A model generated the notes under the pieces. That model searched no databases. It was not told the origin of the DNA and was given only the letters and a program-made list of their open reading frames with translations. From NCBI GenBank assembly GCA_036924285.1, contig JAYKYS010000018.1, positions 992,001 to 1,056,000 of the forward strand: 64,000 nt of DNA. The letters are read 5' to 3'. This DNA is from Asterella californica. Its lineage: Eukaryota; Streptophyta; Marchantiopsida; Marchantiales; Aytoniaceae. Of this stretch, positions 45,880-56,305 are shown piece by piece (position 1 is the stretch's first letter; each line of letters opens with the position of its first letter). A program made the position numbers and the translations under genes.

Positions 45880-47130
45880 TGTCGCGCTACTTGGCGGTTA
45901 CATGTTATATTTCTACTCCGACGCTTGAGTTTAGTAGTTCTAGAAGTTAGCTTATATTACCTTTGCATACGGTGTTAACACTATTTTGAGTCTTAGTAGG
46001 TTGATTACCATGTTGATAGGGCTTAAGCTCATGGGTTGTATTTGCGTGTCGCCCATGCACGCTTTCTAGCTGATTTAAGTTATTTTTCGGGGCAGCGTGT
46101 CGTTTTAAGTAATTTAAGTTTTACGCTGGCACTCTAGGGGCTTGACGTGGTAGCCTATGAGTAAAACTAAGTTGCCACGTGGTTTAGGGTACTAAAGGAC
46201 AACCAAGTGGAGCTATGAACTCCCATTGGTCCATTTTTGTCTTTATTAAACTCTAAATTTAGAAACAGAGCTCTAGAGTGGAGTTCGAGCATTTGGTGAG
46301 GGATCTTCGAAATCTGAGAGCACAGGGAGAGAGGTCTCGTCATGCCAAGCACTTCCAGTGAAAATTTCGATCGATTTGAGTCAATAAAGACGGAGTTATG
46401 AGCAATTGAAGTTCGGATTGTGCTAGAATTGAATCATTTTGGTTGGATTTAGGGTTTTCAGTGTCACTCGCAGCAGATTTGAGGAAATTGCTTCAAAACT
46501 TCGAGGTTGTGTTCTCCGCCAGCAGGGCTACGATTTCACAAAAAGTTTCATATCGATTGAGCAACTGAGTAATTCAGGGCGGCCGCTGAAGCTGAGGGGG
46601 TCTGAAAAGCTCTTAATCTAGAGCAGCGACTTCAGAGGAGGAGATCTACAGTTCTGTGTACATTCAGGAGTCCCAACTTCACAGGGATGTTCAGCACCCT
46701 GTAGACTGCAAATCCTGTAAGAAACTTCAAAATTGATCGAGCCAAACTCCTGTTATAGGTTGAAATAGCCAGCTAGGTACCAGAAATTGCCGTAGTTTTC
46801 TTGCTCAAAACTTTTCTGTTCATATCTCCGTGTCAGAATTTGATCTCAGGCTGAAATTTCGTCTGTGAGTTCAGTAGTACCTCATTTGCATGTAGGGGAA
46901 GTTTAGAGGTCTAAACCTTCATATTTTTCCTCTCCGTGAGTGTCAAAGTTCACCGCCGAATCCTATTACTGCCAGCTAGACCTGAATTTCGCCTTCTGGG
47001 TATATTACTAGATCTTACACATCTGTGTGAGTGTTTATAGCCCTATTGTGACCTGAAAGCCAACCTCTTGAGTGAACAACCACAGCCAGAAGCCCGGCGC
47101 TTTCCTAGGTAGACGGATTACACTCCGACA
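45880..47130 (+). repeat. T2 5' LTR
   Basis: 1251 bp, TGTCGCGC to ACTCCGACA. Relative to the 3' LTR it lacks 29 bp after TTAGCTTATATTAC. The sequence just downstream starts TACTCTC and then TGGTGAACTCGACGTG, eleven bases from the LTR end, a possible but unproven primer-binding site. Confidence 0.93.
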
Positions 47131-47206
47131 TACTCTCTTTTTGGTGAACTCGACGTGAAACACCTAGGGTGGGAGTTTTCTTAAGAGTGTTACAGGATCA
47201 GATATC

Positions 47207-49579
47207 ATGGCCAACCAAGGATCATCAAGTGGAGGTGCTGCTGCTGCTCAGCAACCTATTCAGTTTGATGCTGCTACGATGAAGATGTTCCAGGCTTTTT
47301 CCATGTTCATGCAGCAGCAGCAGAGCACAGAGAGGAAGGAGGTGTTAGCAACCAAGGCGTTGCAATCTGTGGTGCACCAGATGGACCAGTTCAAGGGTAC
47401 AGATATTTCCAAGTATGTGCGATACTATGCTAGGGAGATGGAGGTGAACAAGGTGCCTGAGAAGGAGATGGTGGAGAACTTTGAGCTTGCTGTTGTCCCT
47501 GAGATTCGTGGGCGTGTGAAGGAGCTCAAGCAGCAGCAAGGACAGAGTTGGGAGAGCTTTATGCGAACTTTGAAGGAGGAGTACTACACTGAAGATTCAG
47601 AGAGGGTGACCAAGAGAACGTTCTTGGAGTGGGTGGTTAAGCCCAACAAAGGTTTGTCTGTAAATGAGTTGTTAAGGGAATTTGATCGTCAATATGCTCA
47701 GCTTTCTAGGACAGAAAAGCTTACATTAGAGGTGGAGAAGACCGAGCTTTTCCTACAAGCAGCGGACGTGACTATTCAGGAGAAGCTTGAGCTGTTGCTG
47801 GAAGATAAGAGTGAGGAGAGAGGATTGAAGACTGACTGGAAGGAGGTTGAAGAGATTGTTTCTTTGCTGACCAAGAGACAGAGAAGAAGGGACAAGGTGG
47901 TGGTAAGTGAAGCAGCACCTCTGATAATTCCTGTCAAGCAGTTGCCTGCTAAGCCCACTTTGGTAATTGCTAGAGAGGAAGACTCACTGCTTGATGAGTT
48001 GATTAAGGGTATGAAGGAGCTTAAGCTTAAGCTCACTAGGTTAGAAGAGAAGGAGCAGAATGTACAGCCTGCTATGCAGAGACCTCAGATGAGAGAAGGC
48101 TTTGTTCATCGTTGTATATGGTGTGATAGCCTAGACCATGTAAGGAGAGACTGTGGAGAGTTTTCAGATGCATTGAGGAAGGATCTGATCTTCTTCAAAG
48201 ATGGTAAGATCCATCTGAGAGAAACTGGGATGATGTTGGGAACCAACTTTGGCAAGGGTGGTATGAAGAGACTTGTGAATGAAATATCAGCATCACATGC
48301 TGTTTCTCTTGTGAATGCTGCTACCTGTGGAGTGAAAGTGGAGATGGAGAGAGAGAAAGGGACTACTGGGTTGTGGTCTGATGTAGTGCGGTCCGTAGCT
48401 AGAACAGAGCTAGATAAGGATGTGCTACGAAGGGTTGGCAACTCAATTAGAGAAACTACAGGATGGAATGACCCTGTGGATACTATGTCAGTGCATGCTT
48501 ATGTTGCAAGAAGTCAGCATGAAGCTGTACTAGAAGAAAAACGCAGAAGGGAGGATGCAGGTGAAGCTTCTACAGCCAAACGACCTGCTACAAGGAGTGA
48601 AAGGGCTAGACCAGAGGCAAGACAGGAGACAACACCTACTCGGGAGGAAACTATGGAGGATCTACCACCTACAACACCAAAGGAGAAGGAGAGAAGCAAG
48701 GAGAAGGGTAAGATGCCTGCTTACAAACTTCAGTCTGACATTGAGATTGCTACAGACTTGAAGCAGGTGTTAGAGAACCGTATCTTGAATGGGAAAGCCG
48801 AGTTTACTTTGGGTGAGATTCTTGGGATTGCAAAGCGTGAGTTCCATGAGGTTATCGTAGATGTCATCAAGAGGAAACGTCAGATTTTGGGTGAAGCAGC
48901 TACGCTTAATGCTCTAGGGACCAAACTGTCGGATGAGGAGGAAGATGAGATTGCTGGTTACTGTTCTCAAGTATCAGAGGGAAGATCCTATCAGCATGTG
49001 AGGTTTGAAGATGAGGTGGAAGCATCGCAGAAGAGCCATTACTCTCACAACCATTGGGCAAGAGCAACCACAGAGACCTTAGTGAAGCTGGGAGATCTAG
49101 AGGAACCTGTGGTGGCGTTGATTGATCATGGCTCAGAGATTAATCTGATGTCTAAGGAGCTGTACAAGCGTGGAAGATGGCCCATAGACACCGACCATGG
49201 ATGGCTTATCCGCGCTGCCAACAACCAGAGGAGAGAACTCTACGGTGCTTGTCCCAACATCAAGGTAACTGTGGGTGACATCAGTGATGTTCAGAATTTC
49301 TTTGTACAAGACATGTCAACATATCCTATCATTCTAGGGCAGCCTTACATTACTGCTGTTAGAATGGAGACACGAGTTATGGATGATGGTTCAGCTTATG
49401 CTAGGATACATAGTAGAGATGGCAAAAGAGTTGTTCAGTTTTTGACCGTTGCTGCAGAACATGAGAGAAACCGTGATAGCTTGAGAGATCGTCCACTACC
49501 TAAGATTACTCAGGAGTTTAGAGAGTTTTGGGGTTTTGGCAGAGTACCATTGAAGAGCGAGACTTCAACGGTACAGTAG
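47207..49579 (+). CDS. gag: T2 Gag-protease polyprotein
   Basis: 790 residues from ATG 47207. Residues 45-225 form a helical capsid-like region also present in T1. A zinc knuckle CIWCDSLDHVRRDC has C303, C306, H311 and C316. A charged linker (440-500) leads to a retropepsin-like domain with LIDHGSEINLMS at 638-649 and IILGQPY at 708-714. The active-site triad is Asp-His-Gly, not Asp-Ser/Thr-Gly, and T1 has the same. Pro is therefore made with every Gag, while Pol needs frameshifting near codon 776. Confidence 0.92.
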   Translation: MANQGSSSGGAAAAQQPIQFDAATMKMFQAFSMFMQQQQSTERKEVLATKALQSVVHQMDQFKGTDISKYVRYYAREMEVNKVPEKEMVENFELAVVPEIRGRVKELKQQQGQSWESFMRTLKEEYYTEDSERVTKRTFLEWVVKPNKGLSVNELLREFDRQYAQLSRTEKLTLEVEKTELFLQAADVTIQEKLELLLEDKSEERGLKTDWKEVEEIVSLLTKRQRRRDKVVVSEAAPLIIPVKQLPAKPTLVIAREEDSLLDELIKGMKELKLKLTRLEEKEQNVQPAMQRPQMREGFVHRCIWCDSLDHVRRDCGEFSDALRKDLIFFKDGKIHLRETGMMLGTNFGKGGMKRLVNEISASHAVSLVNAATCGVKVEMEREKGTTGLWSDVVRSVARTELDKDVLRRVGNSIRETTGWNDPVDTMSVHAYVARSQHEAVLEEKRRREDAGEASTAKRPATRSERARPEARQETTPTREETMEDLPPTTPKEKERSKEKGKMPAYKLQSDIEIATDLKQVLENRILNGKAEFTLGEILGIAKREFHEVIVDVIKRKRQILGEAATLNALGTKLSDEEEDEIAGYCSQVSEGRSYQHVRFEDEVEASQKSHYSHNHWARATTETLVKLGDLEEPVVALIDHGSEINLMSKELYKRGRWPIDTDHGWLIRAANNQRRELYGACPNIKVTVGDISDVQNFFVQDMSTYPIILGQPYITAVRMETRVMDDGSAYARIHSRDGKRVVQFLTVAAEHERNRDSLRDRPLPKITQEFREFWGFGRVPLKSETSTVQ

Positions 49580-52500
49580 AGATAGGATTCTCGTCTGATC
49601 CAGTAGAGCGGGAAGCTTTATCCACTAGCTTCTTAGGATTGACGGCATGTGGGTCAGTGTGTTATAGGAAGGTTGAGAATCTGAAGAGGTTTGAGAGGCA
49701 ACATGTGAAGTGTGTACAGCAGTCTTTGTGGGACAGTGGAGAGTTAGCAGGAGATGAATATATATCTGGAGTGTTTGAAGAGCAGTATTTGGTAGATACT
49801 ATAGGGGAGTTGAAATCTATAGTAGAAAGTTCTATGGATGATGTAGATAGAGTGGTGAGAGTGAGCTCCAAGGAGCTTTATGATGTAATTGATAAGTTTA
49901 TAGATCGGCAAGAGGTGTATGTGGAGACCAAGTACAAGTCAGTGGCAAAGAAAGTCAAACCAGTGGCTTTGCCTTTACCACTCGATTACAATCAGAAGAT
50001 GGAGCAAGCTGCACGAGAACCGACGCTCAGAGGACCTAGAAGAATTGGGCACCAGTTCACAGAAACAACACTAAAGGACCTGAGGATTGGAGGTGATGGA
50101 TTTCTTACTGAGCAAGAGAAGAAGAGCTTCAGGGAGATGCTATCTAGGCATGGTAAGGCGTTTGCGTTTGAGTCACATGAAATAGGATGTGTAGATCCAA
50201 GTGTAGTTGCACCTATGGTAATCTTTACTATACCGCATGTGCCTTGGAATCTACGTCTTATCCCTGTACCTAGAGCTCATCTACCAAAGCTGATAGACTT
50301 GCTCAATGAGAGGATTAGGATGGGTATCTTGGAACCATCTATAGCTCCCTACTCTAGCAGATGGTTTACTGTTCCGAAGAAGAGTGGAGCTTTGAGATTC
50401 ATTCAAGATATGCAACCAGTTAACAAGGTGACTATCAGGAATATGGGTATAGGACCTATTGTAGACGAGTTTGCAGAGGCTTTTGCTGGTCGTGCTATCT
50501 ATTCAATGGGAGACTTATATTCAGGTTATGATCAGTTTCAGTTATCCTCTGAGAGTAGAGACTTGACTACAATGAGGACACCTTTGGGGTTACTAAGGAT
50601 GTGCACCTTGCCGCAAGGTGCTACCAATTCTGTAGCACATATGATGAATGGCATGAACAAAGTTTTGAGGGACTTCATTCCTGAAAAAACTATGCCATTC
50701 CTTGATGATGTGCCGATCAAAGGGTGTGCTGAGGAGGAGAAGAATGAGGTAATGGATCAGAGGGGGTGCCGTAAGTTTGTTGCAGATCACATAGCTGATT
50801 GTGATAAGATACTGAGTCGACTGGAGGAGGTTCATTTGACTTTATCAGGAGCAAAGTCTGTATTTGGAGAACAGGAGGTGTTAATAGTGGGGCACCTATG
50901 TGGATCTTATGGTCAGAAACCTTGTCCGAACAAGGTTGATGCCATTCGAAGGATGAAGGAAACATGTGGATCAGTTACCGAGGTGAGAAGATTTCTAGGT
51001 GCATGTGTGTTTTATCATATATGGATTCCACACTTTGCTCATGTAGCAGATCCGTTGTACAAGCTGCTGAGGAAGGGGCAAAGATTTCAGTGGCAAGAGG
51101 AGCAAAGCGAGGCTATGAGGAAGTTGAAGGATCTGTTGTCTTCACCACCAACTCTACGGAAGGTAACATATGAGTTGGGTAGATCTGTTATCCTTACTGT
51201 TGATACTAGTCCTATTGGCATTGGATGGGCTGTAGGGCAAGATGATAAGGATGGAAATAGATATGTGGTGCGTTTTGGTGCTAAGGTCTTAAGTTCACGG
51301 CAGAGAGACTACCCTCAGGTCAAGAGAGAGCTATGGGGAGTAGTTACTGCGATGAAGAGTGATAAGGAATACTTGATAGGAGCACCTGTGGTTGTGGAGA
51401 CAGATTGCTTACCTCTCTTGGGAATGATCACTAGCTGTACAACTCCAGATATTGCTATGTTGAGGTGGATAGCATATATCAAGTCCTTGAACCCAGAGTT
51501 TAGACATATCGCAGGAAAGGACAATCCTGTGGCAGATATGTTATCAAGGGCTAGGTATTACGATGAGAAAGAAATGACAGATGATCAGGAGGATGTGGGA
51601 ACAGAGTTCTATTCTAGTGCTCTTGCTAGAAGGGATATAAGCTGTTTTGCAGCCTCGTTGGAGTTTTTTGAGGAAACTGTGTATGATGGCGAGTGGTTGG
51701 ATCTTGGGCGCTATTTGAGTTCACTGGAAAGACAAGAAGGCTGGTCTGATGCAGATTTCAAGAGGATCCGTAGAATAGCTTATGGTTACTTTTTACATGG
51801 AGGACATCTATGGAAGCGCCCTAAGATACAAGGAGGTGTACCACAGCGGGTGGTATGTGATCTGGAATTGCAGCAGAAGCTGATCAAGGAGTTCCATGAG
51901 AGTCTATGGGCCGGTCATAGAGGAGTTTGGGCTACATTTGCCAAGATGAAGGAGAAGTATTGGTGGAAGGGTATGTATAAGGATGTAGTACAGTTTGTTT
52001 CATCCTGTGTACCTTGCCAGATGTATTCCAACGTACGTCATCGTGATGGATTGCATCCTACTTATCCTTTAGCCATTCATTACAAATGGGTAGTGGATCT
52101 GGTAACTATGCCATTTGGGCTTGGACAAATGAGGTATCTAGTCTTGGCTAGAGAAGATCTATCTAACCAAGTTGAAGGCCGTGCCTTGAGGACGAAGACC
52201 ACTGCTAGTGTCTGCCGCTTTCTACTTGAAGATGTTATTTGTAGGTATGGGTGTGTGGGAAAGATCACTGCAGATAGGGGCGAGCTGGATTCACAGGAAG
52301 CAGTTGAGTTCTTCAAGCGATTGGGAATCAAGTTGGCGTTAACCACTGCTTACAATCCTGAAGGGAATGGCAAGAGCGAACGAGGTCATCCGCCAATCAT
52401 CAAAGCTTTGGTAAAAGCTTGCAAGGGTAAGATCCGTGAATGGCCTAGACTGCTACCATTTGCTTTGTGGGCAGATCGTACAACTCATAGTACCGTTACA

Positions 52501-53043
52501 GGTTACATGCCAGCAGAGTTGATACTAGGGCAAAAACCTGTGATGCCGATTGAGGAGGTTGTGCCTACTTGGAATGTTTTGCCATGGGAAGATGGTAGAA
52601 GTACGGAGGATCTTCTTGCATTAAGGATCCAACAGTTAGAACGGAGACCTGAGGATGTTGCCAAAGCTGTGGAAAGGTTGAAGATTGCTAGAGAGAGAAA
52701 CAAAGGCAAATTTGATAGAACGCATAGATTACGACCCAAACCAGTTAAAGAAGGTGATTGGGTGTTAGTCTATGATAGTAGTCTTGATAATCAGCATAGC
52801 ACCATCAAAAAGTTTTCCAAGAGATGGTTCGGACCTTATGTGGTGTTAGAGGTTCATGACAATGCCACATACTCTTTGAGAGAGTTAGATGGTGCAGTGC
52901 TCAAGATACCTGTCGCAGGGAAGAGAATCAAGCTCTTTAGAAGGAGAGGGGAGGACCAGAACATTGCAGAGCTTACTGAGGATGAAGCTGAAGACTCAAT
53001 GGAGGTTCAAGATGAATTTGAAGCTGAAGCTGAAGAGTCTTGA
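49528..53043 (+). CDS. pol: T2 Pol: reverse transcriptase, RNase H, integrase
   Basis: The frame opens at 49522 with no ATG; the first codon after a TAG is internal, so expression needs a -1 shift from gag. RT has MGDLYSGYDQF (Asp329), LPQGATNSVA and the catalytic box MPFLDD (391-394). RNase H has LTVDTSP (Asp559), KRELWG (Glu601) and VETDCLPL (Asp626). Integrase has the zinc motif H790, H797, C827, C830, and catalytic Asp857 (VVDLV), Asp916 (ADRGEL) and Glu951 (GKSERGH). The GPY module is KRWFGPYVV. No chromodomain; the C-terminus is acidic. Confidence 0.93.
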   Translation: MGFWQSTIEERDFNGTVEIGFSSDPVEREALSTSFLGLTACGSVCYRKVENLKRFERQHVKCVQQSLWDSGELAGDEYISGVFEEQYLVDTIGELKSIVESSMDDVDRVVRVSSKELYDVIDKFIDRQEVYVETKYKSVAKKVKPVALPLPLDYNQKMEQAAREPTLRGPRRIGHQFTETTLKDLRIGGDGFLTEQEKKSFREMLSRHGKAFAFESHEIGCVDPSVVAPMVIFTIPHVPWNLRLIPVPRAHLPKLIDLLNERIRMGILEPSIAPYSSRWFTVPKKSGALRFIQDMQPVNKVTIRNMGIGPIVDEFAEAFAGRAIYSMGDLYSGYDQFQLSSESRDLTTMRTPLGLLRMCTLPQGATNSVAHMMNGMNKVLRDFIPEKTMPFLDDVPIKGCAEEEKNEVMDQRGCRKFVADHIADCDKILSRLEEVHLTLSGAKSVFGEQEVLIVGHLCGSYGQKPCPNKVDAIRRMKETCGSVTEVRRFLGACVFYHIWIPHFAHVADPLYKLLRKGQRFQWQEEQSEAMRKLKDLLSSPPTLRKVTYELGRSVILTVDTSPIGIGWAVGQDDKDGNRYVVRFGAKVLSSRQRDYPQVKRELWGVVTAMKSDKEYLIGAPVVVETDCLPLLGMITSCTTPDIAMLRWIAYIKSLNPEFRHIAGKDNPVADMLSRARYYDEKEMTDDQEDVGTEFYSSALARRDISCFAASLEFFEETVYDGEWLDLGRYLSSLERQEGWSDADFKRIRRIAYGYFLHGGHLWKRPKIQGGVPQRVVCDLELQQKLIKEFHESLWAGHRGVWATFAKMKEKYWWKGMYKDVVQFVSSCVPCQMYSNVRHRDGLHPTYPLAIHYKWVVDLVTMPFGLGQMRYLVLAREDLSNQVEGRALRTKTTASVCRFLLEDVICRYGCVGKITADRGELDSQEAVEFFKRLGIKLALTTAYNPEGNGKSERGHPPIIKALVKACKGKIREWPRLLPFALWADRTTHSTVTGYMPAELILGQKPVMPIEEVVPTWNVLPWEDGRSTEDLLALRIQQLERRPEDVAKAVERLKIARERNKGKFDRTHRLRPKPVKEGDWVLVYDSSLDNQHSTIKKFSKRWFGPYVVLEVHDNATYSLRELDGAVLKIPVAGKRIKLFRRRGEDQNIAELTEDEAEDSMEVQDEFEAEAEES
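49531..49593 (+). promoter_or_regulatory. T2 -1 ribosomal frameshift signal (predicted)
   Basis: In gag phase the sequence is TG G GGT TTT GGC, giving the heptamer GGGTTTT (49531-49537) in the correct X XXY YYZ register. A 6-nt spacer follows. Then GTACCATTGAAG (49544-49555) pairs with CTTCAACGGTAC (49563-49574) with one mismatch, around a 7-nt loop. Loop bases CGAGA (49558-49562) can pair with TCTCG (49589-49593), forming an H-type pseudoknot. The gag stop is at 49577. The pol frame is closed by TAG at 49519. Confidence 0.85.
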
Positions 53044-53079
53044 TCTGGATCTGGCACATACCGGAGGATGTGCAGGTTC

Positions 53080-53091
53080 AGATGGGGTGGA
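53080..53091 (+). other. T2 polypurine tract
   Basis: AGATGGGGTGGA directly precedes the 3' LTR start TGTCG, 37 bp after the pol stop. Confidence 0.75.
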
Positions 53092-54373
53092 TGTCGCGCT
53101 ACTTGGCGGTTACATGTTATATTTCTACTCCGACGCTTGAGTTTAGTAGTTCTAGAAGTTAGCTTATATTACTTCTAGTCGTTTATGTTTATGTATGACA
53201 CCTTTGCATACGGTGTTAACACTATTTTGAGTCTTAGTAGGTTGATTACCATGTTGATAGGGCTTAAGCTCATGGGTTGTATTTGCGTGTCGCCCATGCA
53301 CGCTTTCTAGCTGATTTAAGTTATTTTTCGAGGCAGCGTGTCGTTTTAAGTAATTTAAGTTTTACGCTGGCACTCTAGGGGCTTGACGTGGTAGCCTATG
53401 AGTAAAACTAAGTTGCCACGTGGTTTAGGGTACTAAAGGACAACCAAGTGGAGCTATGAACTCCCATTGGTCCATTTTTGTCTTTTGTTAAACTCTAAAT
53501 TTAGAAACAGAGCTCTAGAGTGGAGTTCGAGCATTTGGTGAGGGATCTTCGAAATCTGAGAGCACAGGGAGAGAGGTCTCGTCATGCCAAGCACTTCCAG
53601 TGAAAATTTCGATCGATTTGAGTCAATAAAGACGGAGTTATGAGCAATTGAAGTTCGGATTGTGCTAGAATTGAATCATTTTGGTTGGATTTAGGGTTTT
53701 CAGTGTCACTCGCAGCAGATTTGAGGAAATTGCTTCAAAACTTCGAGGTTGTGTTCTCCGCCAGCAGGGCTACGATTTCACAAAAAGTTTCATATCGATT
53801 GAGCAACTGAGTAATTCAGGGCGGCCGCTGAAGCTGAGGGGGTCTGAAAAGCTCTTAATCTAGAGCAGCGACTTCAGAGGAGGAGATCTACAGTTCTGTG
53901 TACATTCAGGAGTCCCAACTTCACAGGGATGTTCAGCACCCTGTAGACTGCAAATCCTGTAAGAAACTTCGAAATTGATCGAGCCAAACTCCTGTTATAG
54001 GTTGAAATAGCCAGCTAGGTACCAGAAATTGCCGTAGTTTTCTTGCTCAAAACTTTTCTGTTCATATCTCCGTGTCAGAATTTGATCTCAGGCTGAAATT
54101 TCGTCTGTGAGTTCAGTAGTACCTCATTTGCATGTAGGGGAAGTTTAGAGGTCTAAACCTTCATATTTTTCCTCTCCGTGAGTGTCAAAGTTCACCGCCG
54201 AATCCTATTACTGCCAGCTAGACCTGAATTTCGCCTTCTGGGTATATTTACTAGATCTTACACATCTGTGTGAGTGTTTATAGCCCTATTGTGACCTGAA
54301 AGCCAACCTCTTGAGTGAACAACCACAGCCAGAAGCCCGGCGCTTTCCTAGGTAGACGGATTACACTCCGACA
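53092..54373 (+). repeat. T2 3' LTR
   Basis: 1282 bp, nearly identical to the 5' LTR apart from 29 extra bases and a few single changes. The flank CCGCC continues T3's 3' LTR sequence. Confidence 0.95.
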
Positions 54374-55006
54374 CCGCCCTCCACATTGCATCACATAGTA
54401 CTCAAGGACTCCCAAGGTCTCCAATGCTCACTTTACTTATAGATAGGAAAATGAGAGTCCTTTCCACTCTCTCAACTCCTCCTTATATACTTACAACGTC
54501 TTACCGTGGTAACTTTTACTAAGTTACGTTACCACATGGTAAGTGCGCAATCCAAAATAGTTAAACTTCTAAAGGCTACTTAAATTTAAGAATAGCCCAC
54601 ACATTACTTGTTCTACTTTACTAAAGTAAGAGATTCTCCTACTTTAGCTTTTGTAAAGTGTTAACTTTCCAAACTATCCAATCGGAAGACGACAACAAAC
54701 TAATACGTCTTTTGAGGAGCATCTCTAGATCTTTGTGCATGACTTTCCATCATGCATCCAATCAGCGATGATCAACAAAGTTACATACTTTTGAGAAGCA
54801 TATTTAGAGCTCCGCACTTGTCACATAGTGTCATAGTGAAACCTCTAATAGTTTTCCTAACTTAGTTATAACTATTTCAGCTAGTTATGACTAGTTTTGA
54901 TCACTCTAGATTTAGATCTTCGAACTAGAATAACCTATAAGATAGTCATACCTAATGAAATTTATATAAGCACTCACACAAATAATGGGATACTTGTGGT
55001 GTGACA

Positions 55007-55016
55007 TTTACCCCCA
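55007..55016 (-). other. T3 polypurine tract
   Basis: Minus-strand GGGGGTAAA abuts the 3' LTR start TGTCACACC. Confidence 0.65.
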
Positions 55017-55037
55017 GACTTAATTTTCACTCCGTCC

Positions 55038-56272
55038 TCAGAGTGAAGTATCACGTTGATGAAACTTCTTCAGCTTGTCGTGGTTCACTCGGTCGAAGAA
55101 CGTACCACTCCTTTCTTGAACATCGTAGGTGTCATTACTCCACACTTTGGAGATGATGAAAGGTCCAAAATATCGACGTAAGAACTTCTTTTGAACTCGC
55201 TTGTGTCTAATAGCATCCCATAACATCACACACTCACCCTTTTGAAATGGCTGTAACTTCTTTTTGTTCTTCGCCAAGCGCTTGTCATAGCTCTTCTTCT
55301 GTTGTAGCTGGACCATCTCAATGCGTTGAGCTGCGTCGTCTCTATTCTCCTCCAACTCCAACTAGGTTTCTCCCCGCTCTTTCTCAACTATTGGACCACC
55401 CTTTCTCTTCAATCCAGCTTGCAAGGTCTGAAAGATGGTTAGGTCGAACTGGATTGGTAATTTGGATTCCAACCCATACACCATCTTGAAAGATGAATAT
55501 CCCGTAGACGTCTTCACTGTTGTACGATACTCCCATAGCACCGCATGAAGACGCTTGTCCCAATTGTGTTTGGCCCCTTCCATGTCAGCATCCTTTGCTA
55601 ACATTTGACACAAGGTAAAGTTTGTCCTCTCTACCAAACCGTTTGAACTAGGTTTATATGATGTAGTAACCCTCTGAGAAATGGAGAAGTGTGTGCACAT
55701 AGCAGTAGTCATACCGCTCACAATTCTCGACCCCTATCAGAAACTAACTCTAAGGGACATCCAAACCGAGTAATGATCCGTTCGTACAGAAATCTACCCA
55801 CCTCAACTTCTCCAATAGTTACAAGAGGTCTAGCTTCTACCCACTTTGTAAGGTAATCTGTGGCTACAACAATATACTTATTGTTGCGAGGGGTGCGATT
55901 CAAAGGCCCAACAAAATCTATTCCTCATTTCTCGAAAGGTCCAAGAACCGGAATAGATCTAAGAGGAATAGAAACACTAGATTTGATAGCGAAAGCTTGA
56001 CAAACATCACAGGTTTTACAATACGTCAGGCAATCTCTAAACATCCCCCTCCAATGGTATCTTGCGTCAAGTATCTTGAGGACTGTCAACTTGCCTGCGG
56101 AATGTCCTCCACATACTAGACCGTCATGGAATTCTTCCATGAGTCGTAGAGACTCCTCCTTGCTCGCAGCTCTTCTCAGGACCCCATCAACTCCTTCACG
56201 GAATAACACACCTTCCACCACCGAGTAAGGTTGACTTCGTTTCACCAACGCCTTCTTCTCTCTGGCCCGCAT
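55038..56272 (-). pseudogene. T3 integrase
   Basis: The zinc domain (55925-56272) has FHDGLVCGGHSAGK and YCKTCDVC. The core (55718-55903 and 55362-55721) has VATDYLTKW, VSDRGREL and NGLVERTN, giving D, D and E. The C-terminal segment (55038-55361) has YFGPFIISKVW. Stops or shifts fall near 55720, 55920 and 55361, so the frame is broken. Confidence 0.82.
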
Positions 56273-56305
56273 CCCATCTGGATAGACACCTTCCGTAACG
56301 AAATC

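Larger units (their letters stand above)
45880..54373 (+). mobile_element. Intact Ty3/gypsy retrotransposon T2
   Basis: LTRs are 45880-47130 and 53092-54373, beginning TGTCG and ending CGACA. Between them are an uninterrupted Gag-Pro frame and a Pol frame in -1 phase, then a polypurine tract. The empty site is visible in T3's other LTR near 61195-61205 and shows a 4-bp CCGC duplication. The LTRs differ by only about four single-base changes plus one 29-bp indel, so this is the youngest insertion seen and may be competent. Confidence 0.95.

Noticed and set aside
47142..47157. TGGTGAACTCGACGTG as the T2 primer-binding site
   Set aside because: It lies 11 nt from the LTR end, whereas T1's site abuts its LTR, and I cannot match it to a tRNA; mentioned only as a possibility.
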